DNA of 64,000 bases from Camarhynchus parvulus (lineage: Eukaryota; Chordata; Aves; Passeriformes; Thraupidae). The DNA lies in contig NC_044572.1 of assembly GCF_901933205.1 (NCBI RefSeq), positions 91,478,965 to 91,542,964 on the forward strand, given 5' to 3'. Below, piece after piece: positions 27,036 to 38,300 of this stretch (the first letter of the stretch is position 1; every line of letters begins with the position of its first letter). Position numbers and translations under genes: made by a program. The notes beneath the pieces were generated by a model. It made no database searches and was not told where the DNA came from. It saw only the letters and a list, made by a program, of their open reading frames with translations.

Positions 27036-27097
<62 letters not shown>
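27036..27097. repeat. Long (TA)n microsatellite with ACACAC end
   Basis: About 27 TA units are uninterrupted, then ACACACA. It produces a spurious alternating Tyr-Ile open frame. Pure TA tracts of this length are unstable and cruciform-prone, and their true length is often misassembled. Confidence 0.95.
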
Positions 27098-27098
<1 letters not shown>

Positions 27099-27789
27099 TA
27101 TAATGTGTATCTTTTCAAGTGCATTTTACTGCTAGTGGAATGCCCTCATCACAGGAGCTGGCAGAAAGTCTCCTAACTGTCCTCTCATGCTGTTCTCATT
27201 CTCCAGTCCTATTCTCTCCTGCCAGTGAGGGTTGTGGACTCCTTAGTTAGGCTGGCAGCTTCTGCCAGTAGCTTCACCAGAACATATAGAAAGTGAAAGT
27301 AATTTTTTGGGAGGCCTTTGGAACCTTATGCACTACAAATATTAATTTCTGTTTCCTTGTTAAAATAGCTTAGTTTGTTAAATAGGGATGAAAGTGTAAA
27401 GCAAAGCAATTAATGTAAATCCTGAAATTTTGTTTGGAGAATAGATAAAAAGGATGGGAAAACCTCCAAACTATTTTTCTTAACATGTGTTTGTCCTAGA
27501 TCCTTAAAAGACCAGTAAAGCAAATGTTGGATGCTGTTTGAACCAAATGATGAAATGAAAGATGCCATAGTAGTAGAATTAATTTTTCTATTTACGTATT
27601 TTGAGGAATGTAGTTTGAAATTGTGATTTATATTATTCAGGATCTTCTGGCACATCATATTGCAAAACAAAGAGTGTATTGTCTCTTTAAAAGATAGCTG
27701 AAAAATATGAAATCTCTAGAGGTCAGTTATTCTAGGGCATTATCCTATGGGGGAAAGAAGTATGAGAGCTACTTATATGATAGATACTT

Positions 27790-27855
27790 AAGAGTCGGAC
27801 TCCATGATCCTTGTGGTCCCTTCCAACTCATTTTATTCTGAGACTCTGTGATACT
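27790..27855 (+). mobile_element. CR1 LINE 3'-terminal fragment
   Basis: TCGGACTCCATGATCC, then TTGTGGTCCCTTCCAACTC, then ATTCTGAGACTCTGTGATAC match the order of the CR1 3' UTR end: GTTGGACTCGATGATC, GGTCCCTTCCAAC, and octamer-like ATTCTGTG units. Only about the last 65 bp are recognisable, which fits the strong 5' truncation usual for CR1. The element is dead and noncoding. Confidence 0.85.
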
Positions 27856-28189
27856 TTTGTTGTTGAAGGAATTGAAGCAGAAGAATTATATCCTGGTTAA
27901 TAAGAGTATAACCTAATCTTTATTTTTCGTTTGCTTAAATTGCTGAACTAAAAAAGAATAAATCAACTATTGGCATAGCCATGTTCAATTCAGGTTTCTG
28001 TGAAAGCTGGCAGCAAGAGGTTCTACGAGGTGTATGCATGTCACAGCTGTTACAGAACAGGACAATCCCACTTAAAATTATTCTTTTTTACATGTGACAT
28101 GAAACACAAGCATGCCTGCACACGCACTGGGATAGAATGTGACACGGGGTCTGATGGCAAGGTATGCTGGGTGCAAGCACAGGGCTGGA

Positions 28190-28280
28190 GGGCGCAGCCC
28201 AGCCCCGCGCTCACATCGCGCGTGCTGCTCTGACTCTGCCGGGGCTCAGCGCTGGCTGAGGGGCACTTGGGAGGACGCGC
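28190..28280. promoter_or_regulatory. Small CpG cluster, possible promoter or enhancer
   Basis: Ten CpG dinucleotides occur in about 90 bp (28192, 28206, 28208, 28217, 28219, 28221, 28240, 28250, 28276, 28278), while the surrounding kilobases have very few. The patch includes CGCGCTCACATCGCGCGTGC, which loosely recalls NRF1-type GCGC-rich sites. It is too short to be a formal CpG island. It may be an unmethylated regulatory patch, a GC-rich remnant of an old element, or chance. An 84-codon open frame starts 190 bp downstream but is not recognisable. Confidence 0.3.
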
Positions 28281-31200
28281 TGCTTAGAGGAGTGGACAGT
28301 GACAAGGTGTTCTCCTGATGGCTCAGGAAGAGAAGGAAAACACAGGCACATCCAGAAGGCAAGGATTTACAGCAGTTTTGAAGTTTCATCCTGTGTTCAG
28401 AGAGACTGCCCATCAATTTCATAATCTTCAAAGTCACTGGCTTCTGTGACACCAAGTTGAACCTGAGGCTTGCTTTTCTTAAAGAAAACTGAGGAGTCTG
28501 AGAAGTGTGTAAATTCTGTTATTCAAATTCCTGGCCAACACCCGTCAGATATTGAAATTTGGATCCTTTCCCTGTCTTTAGTGTCACCAGTGGCACAACT
28601 GAAAGTGCCAACAGAAATAACTTTTGAACCCCAGCCCAAGCCATTACTTGGCAATTCATCTTGTGGAGTTACTCAAGGTCTGCGATGCCGAACACCTGCC
28701 AGCACGTTCCTGAGGGACTCCTGATGATGGATGCCCTTGAGAAAAGCTTATTCTTTCATCAAGTTGGTGCTAAAATCACAGCCACAGAATGTATGTTGGG
28801 GATGTTTCAGGATGGGTCCAGGAGGAGTGGTGCGCTGCAGTGTGCCTGGCTGGTGCAGAGAAGCAGGAATGGCCTAAGCACCTCTTTACTAAAAGCGTGT
28901 AAAGGTCTTCTTGACTTCGTATATAGTACTGGATTGTAAGACAGAACCATGCCTTAAGAGGAAGGATAGCTATAATATGATGCCCTTAAAGATCTAAAAG
29001 CATTAAAAACAAAGGTAATTTATTGTCTATTTTCCGAGTTTCTCTGACAACACAGCTTTCTTCTGCCATTCATGCCTTCAGCTTCTGGCAAAGTGCATTT
29101 TTAAAAGATACCTGTGTACCATGGAGACTCCTAAAATTAGGGATCCACACACAAATATTCTTTGTTGTCTTCCTGAATAGCTGAACAACCTCTTCTTCTA
29201 TGTCCTTCACTGATTATTTCTGAGTGGTTTCTCAGTCCTTGAAACTTCTAGCTCTGGACACACAAACCAGGCAAACTTTTACCTGCACAAAATGTGAGAT
29301 GCCCGTATATGACCAAGTGAATTCATTTGGAGAGATCATAGAAACCAATCTTTGTGAGCACAAAGGGAACTCTATCTTTCTCATTCTTTGAAAGATCTGA
29401 AGAATCAGTTCAGATGTTGTAAGAATTCTAAAATCAGCATGTGAGGGAGTTTCAGGTGCAGTTGCCTGGCTCTTATTTTCTTTTTTCTCTCCCTTCCCCA
29501 TAGCAATGACAGCACCACTGAGTGGACCATTGAAAACTAAGCAGCAAGATGCACTGTGTGAGGAGGTCCTTCCACTGACCACAGCTACAAATCCAGCAGT
29601 TTGGCAGTTTCTGCAGGAGAATCTTCCCCCATCCTGCCTATGGAAGTCTTGAAATTCCTCATCTTGTGCAGGGAAATTTTCCCTTAACATGTTGGAAATA
29701 GTACAAGCTTTGCAATTAGCTGGTGATCAAAACTGATTTATAAATCTGTTCCTATCCCCCCACCTTATCCCTCTATGATCTTGACTACCATGGCATGTAT
29801 CAGAGTGTGTTCTGAGTATATTTAAAACTATTGTTTATGTCTGTTTTTGTATAACTAAACAAGCTCATTGGGATGCTGTAGTTAAAAGTTTAGTGTCACT
29901 CTGGAGCTGTAGAGGAAGAAGGCTAAGAATGTGGATGCTTTGGGATCTGGTCTTCTAGCACATGTCTGAATGACTCACTAAGGCTAATTTTAAATGCTGG
30001 TGGCATACCCAGTCATGTTGGTTTGTTTTGGCATTACTCTTTAACCCTGAACCCAGGGCCAGTTGTGAGGTCTGTGTCCTGCTGTAGTCTGATGGTTGGT
30101 GTTAAAAGTTCACATCACTGTGCTCTGCACCAGTTGTTTTGCTGCAAAGTCCTCTAATAAAAGTCTTCAGAGTCCAGGATAATACCAAAGCTCAGAAAGA
30201 GGTCAGATGACGAGCTTGTACATACCAATATTGTGGTTGACAGAATTATGTTGATTTTTACAAGGGAACAGAATATCCAGCAACACTGGAAGTAGTCGAT
30301 GTATTAATTCTTGACCTTTCCACTTGCTGCGCTCATCTTCTTTCAGAGAAATCTGAAAGGTACCTGCCCTACAACAGTTCCCAGTTTTGATGTGTTTTTA
30401 GGAAAACCATTACAGAATGCTGTTTCTTTCCAAATTTATTTTCTTTATCTCTCTTCTAGGTTTCTCTTAAGGGCTTCTGTATGGTGGTTGTCTTACAAAC
30501 ATTAATGGAATAATCTTGACAATTTCCTGTGAGAAGACTTCAGCAGATATTTATATATCTGTCACAGAAATCTGATTCTTTGAGTCATTGGAATTTTTTC
30601 TGAATTCTTTTGTTGATTGAGAGAGCAAAATCTTTTTAATGTTTAGTATATATCCCCAAGCAGATATTTTTGCATTTCAACAGGGACAAGAATGCAGAGG
30701 GACATACTGTCTTGTTCATTGTGACACAGGAAGCCAGTGGAAACACACAATTTGTAGCCAGATCTCTGTTCTGCCCTAGGACCTTTTTCCTGGCTTTTTA
30801 ATACCTTGTGTTTGAAGGCCAGATGTCAGGACTTTAAGAAATGGAAAGCTGTCATGCTTTATTACTATGGAACATATTTGATGAGCTGACTGACCGCTGT
30901 TTCCTTCAGTCCAGGAGTGGTCATCATCTTCTACTGTCATCTGTCAGATGTCAGATATAGCAGCTTGACTTGCAGGACAGGAAAAGTGAGCTACAAGGCT
31001 TTCCTAAGGAGAAATGAGCTGGGAGTCTGCATAGCACTACTGTTCCAGACACTGCCTGGTTTTAACTTGCAGTGGGGAGTGAAGTCTGTCCTGTCTGGCA
31101 TCTGTCGCTGACTGGGGTGGGTGTGGGTCTGTGCTCTGTAGCAGGGATATTATGAGAACTGTGTCTCCTTAGGAAGTATTGGGGGACACTGCCATCTACT

Positions 31201-31345
31201 GTCTCCCTTACCTGAAATGACAGTTTGGTTATCCACTTGAGAGAAGAGTTTCTTCTCCTGCTGCCACAATTTTTTTTAATAGCTATTTTAAGTTTTTTGA
31301 GTTACTTCTTGCACATCTCTCCTAAATGTGGAGGGATCCTTTTGA

Positions 31346-31491
31346 GGTGTAGTAGAGAGAACACGAAGCTGAGATTCAGGGAGAAGAGCTTCTATTTCTA
31401 TCTCCACCACTTGGCGTATTGGAAGACCTTAAGTAAGTTACTCTGCCCCTATTTTCATCCTGCTGAGATGAATGATGCTGATCTGTCCTAC
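31346..31491 (+). mobile_element. MIR-type SINE, degraded
   Basis: The order of motifs follows MIR-type amniote SINEs: GTGTAGTAGAGAGAACAC (head), CTGAGATTCAGG, then CTATCTCCACCACTTGG, GACCTTAAGTAAGTTACT (core motif usually GACCTTGGGCAAGTCACT), CTGCCCCTATTTTCATC (usually CTCAGTTTCCCCATC) and a GATGAATGATGCTGAT end (usually GATAATGATACTGA). Head to tail spans about 145 bp and is moderately diverged. An open frame that happens to cross it (31225-31503) is not a gene. The assignment is from remembered consensus and was not computed. Confidence 0.7.
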
Positions 31492-32569
31492 AAACTGCAT
31501 TAGTGTTTTAGCAGCAGGACACTGTCATTAATACTCTTTTTAATACTTATATATTTGTACTAGTCCAGAGGGGAAGTAACTCTTGTCTGGGAAATCCATG
31601 CACAGGTGTGAGGGAAGTCATTGCCACAATATTTTCTTTTTGAGAAAAGTAGCCAGTGTGCTCTCTTTATTTCTCCCTGGTGATGAGGACTGTAGCATGA
31701 CATGTTATCACACTTTTTTATCCCTTCATTGGTCTCTGTACCTTTTCCTTGGACAGGGCATAGACAGAATCTCTATCCTCATCCATCCAGTGGGAGCAGC
31801 ATATGTACAGCAGTTGAGGGGAGTATGTGGTTCCACAATCACGATATCAAAAAGTGTTTACAAGACAGCACAGCCACCCCAATGGCCTTAGGTTAGTCAT
31901 ACTGCTCAGTACAAAACCAATATAAAGAATGGTGGGCTCAGTTCCAATTATCCATTCATAATTAATTCATAATTAACAGCAACAAACAGCACTGCTGTCC
32001 CACTCATTTAATGCCTTCAATACTGAAGGCTCTGAATCAAATTTTTAATGTGTTTATCTCAAAATACACTTGTGTGAAACAGCTATAACTCAACATTGTA
32101 CTCATCCTGTGGAATTGATTATCTTGGGTAGTAAAGCTAGGCATTCATAATAAGGAATAAATAAAATTGTAACTCCTTGTAGAGGGTTTAGTAATTTTTG
32201 TGGGCTTAACTTCTGGACAATAGTTATCACTGGGCAGTAAATTACTTAGATCAAGTCCCAGGAAACAAAAGGCAGAAAAACGGAGAGCAAGCATTTCAAG
32301 ACATTCTTTTCTATTCTTCCTCCACAGGTGCATGCAGCTGGTGAGAGCTAGCTGCATTGCTGTTCTCTGCTGGTCAAGCTAGATTTGCAAACCTGAGTGT
32401 TTCCAGGCAGTCAGTGCTACAAGGATGCTCTAGGCACATGCCATTGTCTGAAAAAGTCTTTACCTGGCTGGGAATTAACGTTTATACCTCATCTATAGCA
32501 AATAATAGGTGCAAGCCACCAGGTCACAAGGGTTTCCTAGTGCTCAGATAGAAGTTATGTATTTCATTG

Positions 32570-32876
32570 TGGGTCTGTTGTTCTTGTCCTGTCCCTGGGC
32601 TATAGTGAGAACTATCTGGCTCCTTCATCATCCCTCTGATCAGATATTTATATCTTTGATAAGATCCCCCCTGAACCTTCTCTTCTCCGGGCTTAATAGT
32701 CCCAGCTGTCTCAGCTTTTTCTCCAGTCCCATAATCATCTTTTCTGTCTTTTTCTGGACTTGCTATTGTAAGTCTGTACTGTGAAGCCCAGAGCTGGATG
32801 CAGTTGCCCTCAGTGCTGAGGCAGTGGCCTCACCAGTGCTGAGCAGAGAGGAGAGATCATCTTCCTCTTCCTGAAC
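32570..32876 (-). mobile_element. CR1 LINE internal 3' fragment (antisense)
   Basis: Read on the plus strand it contains, in order, the antisense CR1 landmarks: CTTGTCCTGTCCCTGGG, ATATTTATATCTTTGATAAG, ATCCCCCCTGAACCTTCTC followed by TTCTCCGGGCTTAATAG, CAGCTGTCTCAGCTTTTTC, CCAGTCCCATAATCATC, CCCAGAGCTGGATGCAG, GTGGCCTCACCAGTGCTGAG and GAGAGATCATCTTCCTC. These correspond to the last coding part and early 3' UTR of CR1 copied in reverse. The terminal octamer end is missing from the copy, so it is truncated on both sides. It is diverged and noncoding. Confidence 0.88.
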
Positions 32877-34908
32877 CAAATACAGACAATTGTGTCATAC
32901 ATTCCTGGGAGAGACCCCTCCAGATGATAGCAACAAGCAGTTGTGTGAGTGCCATAATGCTGGACATGTTTGCTTGAACTCCTTGTGTTTGGAAAAGGCA
33001 ACCATGAAATCTTGGATGTGATACAGCTTGTGATACAGCTCCTCTCTGGCTATCACTTTTGCATGGAACTGATGATCCATAGACCAAGGTTTCTTAGAAT
33101 TTCAAGACAAAATTCTCATTTTTCTCATTTCTCACTTTTTCTCATCTGTCTAACCCACCTGGGTGTTTGAAGATTACACTTCAATTTTCAGATGTATTAT
33201 GGAAGAAGCCGACAAGCGATGTGAAAGTTCTGAATCCAATTATTTTTCATTGTGAGAAGCATAGAAGATTCATAGAATCTTCTATGAATAGAATCTATCC
33301 TGTAGAATTAGGAAAAAATAATGTCCTGCATATATTTCTCAGCTTCCTCATCAGATTATAACATCTTAACGAGTCCTAAAGGCTACCCAGAATACCATTT
33401 TTTTTCATCTCAGAGCTTCAGAGCTTCTCCTCAAACTACAGAGTGTCTCTCTCTTACTTTCCCGCTCTCTCCTTCTCTGTCCCTTCTCCCCTTTGCCTTC
33501 TGTAGGCAACTTCTTCTGACCATGACTAGCCTAGAGATCAGTCCCATATGCTCCTTATGTTACTCTTGCTTATGTTACTCTTTCCTTAGTTTCTAACACT
33601 TTAATTATTTCTGTGGTCTTTCTGTGGTTCTAGAACTAAAAATCTCAAGGGAGTTTAAAAAAAAATCCCTTAAAGACATCTTGTCTTTCTGCCTACGGTA
33701 GTGAATAGTGTGTCTTCTAGAGAAAGATTTGTAGCTATGACTCTCCCATCTCCTTAGCCCATACCATGAAAATCACTTGTACAGCTGTCTTCTAACCATG
33801 ATCACCACTTTCTGCATACCAGGATTTACTGTCTGTCTTCCCAGAACTACTCCTGTGACCTTTGTTTCATCTCTAGTGCAATAGAGTGCATCAAAAAAGA
33901 GTTTATGCAGAAGCTACTAACTGATGATCAGATACATGAAATCAAATTGTGGTCTTAAAAAGCAGTGAAATTATTATGGCTGACCTGTAGAGAGTGGAAG
34001 GGGGAAAAAGGGACAGATTTTATCTATGATAGATTAACACATATCTGTGGACACCAGCAATGTAATTTTCAACCTCTGTCAGTAAATACTGCTTTTCTGT
34101 TTATTGCTACTTTAAGGAGAATGTCACCAGAAGATAAAACATGAAGAAGCTTTACTTATCTGAGATGAAACCTTTCATTTTTCTGTTAAGACTGCAGAAT
34201 TTATAATAAATAAAATGGCAGGCTACATTTTTTTGCTGGATAGTGCCCCATTTGGGATCAAAAGTAAGTGAGGGATGTGGTTCAGAATTCAGTTACTGAA
34301 CTGGGCAATTGTGATAGCATCTTGAGGGTCTTCCTGTATCTTGTGGAATTATTGATACAGCCAGGGAAGAAATGTTCCTCATTTCTTAAACCTGCTGCTG
34401 TAAAACAGACCTGACTCCCTGGGAGCTTCCTTGTTTTGGTGACATGAGGTTTGATCTCCAAGTGTTGACCAGATAGTAACAGCTGCTGAGAGCATTTTAT
34501 AGAATCCAGACCATTTTAAGTTGGTTGGTTTTTAGTCAGATCAAGTCTGACTACACTTACAAAAGAAATATGAAGTATTACAAAACTCAACTGTGCTATC
34601 AACTGTGCAGCAAACTGGAAAACACTTGATAGCATACATAATAAGTCCTGTGATGTTTCCATCACTGTGCAAGATTATGTGAAGAATTACTCCTCTCATC
34701 CCTTGAAGTGGTTTGCGGCATGCACCACTGTGATGTAGGAAGTTGTTTAACCAATGAGCTGTTTATATCCTCAGGCATTCGAGTCTGAATGAACAGAGGG
34801 CAAAATCCTCTTTGTTGAGTCCAGATAATCCACCCAAGTAAAGGGCCTCAGCTGTGGAGCACGACATATCCTGATCATGAGGACTCTGACACAGCAAAGT
34901 CAAGAGAG

Positions 34909-34914
34909 GATATG
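34909..34914. repeat. Target-site duplication, left copy (GATATG)
   Basis: GATATG directly precedes the LTR and recurs exactly at 35335-35340. A 6-bp duplication is typical of beta/alpharetrovirus-like (ERVK-type) integration. Confidence 0.75.
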
Positions 34915-35334
34915 TGTGGTATTTTCAGGGTCCCCAAGATGAAGGAGGAATTGAGAATCTGACTCCATGTTCTTAGAAGGCTAATGTATTATTTTATGAT
35001 CTATATAATATTAAAGAATGCTATACTAAAACTATACCAAAGAATAGAGAAAGGATACAGACAGAAGGTTACAAAGAATTATAATGAAAACTTGTGACTC
35101 CTTCCAGAGTCCCAACACAGCTGGATGGTGATTGGTCATTAAGTTAAAGCAATTCACATGAAACCAATCAAACAAACACCTGTTGGATAAACAATCCCCA
35201 GACCACATTCCAAAGCAGTAAAACAGGGAGAAGCAATCAGATAATAATTGTTTTCATTCCTCTCTGAGCCTTCTCAGCTTCCCAGGAGAAGAAATCCTGG
35301 TGAAGGGATTTTTCCAGAAAATATGACAGTGAGA
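34915..35334 (-). mobile_element. Solo ERV LTR, 420 bp, ERVK-like
   Basis: The segment starts TGTGGTATTTTCAGGGTCCC and ends AGAAAATATGACAGTGAGA, bounded by perfect 6-bp GATATG duplications. The final CA has probably mutated to GA. Read on the minus strand it carries a CCAAT box (ATTGG at 35131-35135 on plus) and, nearer its 3' end, a TAGTATAGC stretch and an AT-rich poly(A)-signal-like ATAAAATAATAC region, so the minus strand is the likely sense strand. It strongly resembles an LTR family I remember as abundant in passerine genomes. No internal retroviral sequence is attached, so this is a solo LTR left by recombination. Family name not assigned. Confidence 0.85.
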
Positions 35335-35340
35335 GATATG
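35335..35340. repeat. Target-site duplication, right copy (GATATG)
   Basis: Exact match to the hexamer before the LTR at 34909-34914. It fixes the right border of the element. Confidence 0.75.
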
Positions 35341-38300
35341 TTTGGTTCAGTGTTGTATATTCAGCACAAAGTGAGAAAGTGAAGGATCACTCATAAGGTA
35401 CCAAGAAAGGATTGTGCATAATGCAACTTGGACAATGAGGAGCAAGGCGAAAGAGGAAGATACCATTAAGATATAGCTAGTCAGCATGAAAAAAAAAATC
35501 AATAAAGCCTGAGGCATGGTGGAGACATATATAATATAGAAGACAATACTGGTCCTCAGAGCAGTTAGCACAGATGAACTTAGCAAGTCAGTATCTATGA
35601 AGAAAGCCCTATTTGTTTTAATTTACACCAACAGCAAAAAAAAAATCCTTTTAAACAATCAAAGAACTAGTTGAGGAAGTCTTAGCATTGATCAATGCCC
35701 ATGTAGCTACTACATGAAATGCATGGTCAAATATTAGCATTTTCTGCATAGCCTTTCTCATGGTAGCCCATGCAAAATTGTCCAACTTGCTTTTAATGGA
35801 GGATGTCCTACTGTTCAGTGCAACATTTCACAGTTTAATATAGATAAATCTCCTCCCTTTCTGTCTTAGAGGTAAGGGGACCTATTGATTTGAAAAGTAC
35901 AGCCACTGAAGACTGAAATTTGTTTTCACTCTAGAGTTTGCAAGATATGTGGATCATGCTGGCAATCAGGAGTTGTCATTTTTTGTCCCCTAAGTATGAA
36001 TCCTTTTCCAAAATTGCTTGTCACTGATGATTCAGGACAAAGACAAATGAACTATTAATGCTTTTCTAGCAAAAACCTTAGCTGCAATGTAACTACAGAC
36101 ACCTGGATGTCAAGAATGATCCTTTACGACAATGTTTTGCTCTGCAAATAAATACCCACTACGCTGACATTTTTACAATGTAGCAAGTAGTCATCCAGAA
36201 ATACTGACTGCTCACTACTTAGCCAAAAGCTCTGTAACTGCTTCTGCTGGGGATTGCCATAGTTTTAGTGTAAGGACTCTCAAGGTTAGTCTTGGCATAG
36301 CCATAATAACAACTGTGTGTTTTAAACACAGTCTCTGAGTTGTTTGTTGCCTGCTTTTTCGTAAAAAACCAAGTTCCATAGCCAAGAAATCAACATGTCT
36401 TGGAATTCAGGCAGATTTCTGTAGACACCAGCCCTGCTCTTTCCTACAACAGTTGGGCTCTTGTTGAAGGTAAAGCTTGGTGTCTGTGCCTGCAGCTCAG
36501 CTGTGAACAGCAGTTAACCATCATTGCATTTCCCCTTTACTTTGCCTTCAGATACAGGAGGAATGCTCCTCACATTGACACAGATCATAGAGACTCTGTC
36601 AGAACTGATAAGCTCATCATCCAAACCCCTCCTGAGCCATAAGGAATGACATACAAGCCTGTTGGTCCTGTTGGCTGATCTCTAAGAATAGCTGCACCAG
36701 TGTCCCTCTTCTGCAGCCAGACTCCTATTTAGGACATGCTCAATCACAGGAAAGATGAATCTTCCTGAAGGGTGCATGATAGCATTTCCCCTGACAAGTC
36801 TTACTCTCTAAGCACATTTTTGATTTAATGGCTGTTCTCTATCAAACTCTGAAACATGGTATTCTGACCTGTACTTCAGAGACAGATGAGTAGGAATGTG
36901 ACAGCATTCTACTTTCACTGGGGGAAAAAAGGAGGAAAAGAACGTGTAGGCTACTTTGTCCTCCTTGCAGCTTTTCTTCATGTGGTTATAACTATTCTGA
37001 TAAGTCTTAATTTGCCACTTTATGGACTGGGTTTTTATTTGAGGAAATACTAAAGAAATATGAGCTTGAACCTCTGTCCCCATCCTACCAACATAAAAAG
37101 CCCTGAGAAATTAAATTGACCCATCTGTTGTTCAGTGCTATTTTTCCCTTGACATGCATGATTCAACTGAATAACAAACACCAGTTTGTGAAAGAGTAAA
37201 GGAAACAATCAGGAAGGCAAATTGACAGAGTAACATGCAGTGTCAAATGGCGTTTTTCCTGAAGTCTAGCTGTTCACGCTGTTCCTCCGCATTTTTACTT
37301 GGACTGCTGATAGGTCACCTCATGGCTTCCCACTCCCACTGCTAGCATGTCTGAGCATTGTAACATCAGATAGAGGGGGATGACAGAGAGGGACAAGTGA
37401 GAACAACTGAGAACAAGGTCGTGTGTTAGTTTGTCTTCATGGCCTGTCTCGTGTGCAGATGATAAATTGAAAAATACTGGACTCATAAAATTTATAAATC
37501 CAAATCTTGTTACACAAAGGACTGTGTATTATGAAGTCCAAAAATGGAGGCCAGTTAAATCCTCCTTCTTCGAGTTCTTAGAAGATCAAGGATATAATGT
37601 TTTGGTTTTGGTATACCTGTTTTCTGGACCAATGTCTGGCAATACCATTGAACCATTCAGGTGGTGACAGAGCCACCACCAGAATAGAGCACCTATGTGT
37701 TTGTCCCTCTTTCTCTCTGTACACAGCCACTATGTGTGGGTGTATCTGTCACATGCCTGCACATTAACAGGCTATCAGAATTCTTTCTGTGTTCAAACTG
37801 ATAAAACTCCCTATGAAGCTGTTTGCAAACTGGTCTCTTTCAAAAAATTAGTCTGAAAATATCTTCGAAAACTTTCCTTTAGGATGATGCAACCTTGTGT
37901 TGTCAGGAGTACAAGAGCACCCACAGAAGCCAGCATTGCAAAATAATTCTTACAAATTCCTGAAAGGTTTCCAAAAATTGAAGTAATTTCCTTAGATCTG
38001 TGCTAGGAAATGTAAATTAGTACAGCTAATTAAGGAAAGCCCACCTTAATGCTGTTTATGCTTCAATCCTTTCTAAAGGCTTAAAAATATTGTTCACACT
38101 TCTTTACTGGCCATTAGAGGATTGCTAGGTAGTCAGCAGAGCTCACTGTTTTTCAGGACTTGGAATTAATCGTGGTTTATTAACACTGCAACATTGTCTC
38201 CTGCTGGCCACTGGCAGAAACAGAGTCAATTCTTTGGCATGCCAAATCCCACCAGATCCCAGCCCATTTCCCTGCATTTCAAGAACGTGCAAGGAGTGTG

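Larger units (their letters stand above)
27098..31345. other. Mostly gene-less stretch with CR1 tail and CpG cluster
   Basis: No gene was recognised. It contains a CR1 3' tail (27790-27855) and a CpG cluster (28190-28280) described separately. The reverse open frame 29690-29232 (152 codons) has no recognisable domain. A CTCF-like string, ACTGCCATCTACTGTCTC, lies at 31188-31205. Confidence 0.55.
31492..34914. other. Gene-less stretch with one CR1 fragment
   Basis: No gene was recognised. Apart from the antisense CR1 piece at 32570-32876, it holds a CT-rich patch (33420-33500), a short AT palindrome (33268-33289, arms ATTCATAGA and TCTATGAAT) and small overlapping open frames. Two TAATTA-bearing 11-bp repeats lie near 31954-31976. 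Confidence 0.55.

Noticed and set aside
26991..27176. Open frame with alternating Tyr-Ile repeats
   Set aside because: Pure translation of the (TA)n microsatellite.
29232..29690. Reverse open frame of 152 codons
   Set aside because: Contains a few Cys and a Lys/Glu patch but no known motif or start context; treated as fortuitous.
33268..33289. Hairpin ATTCATAGA...TCTATGAAT, reminiscent of CR1 octamers
   Set aside because: No CR1 body on either side; short AT-rich hairpins of this size arise by chance.
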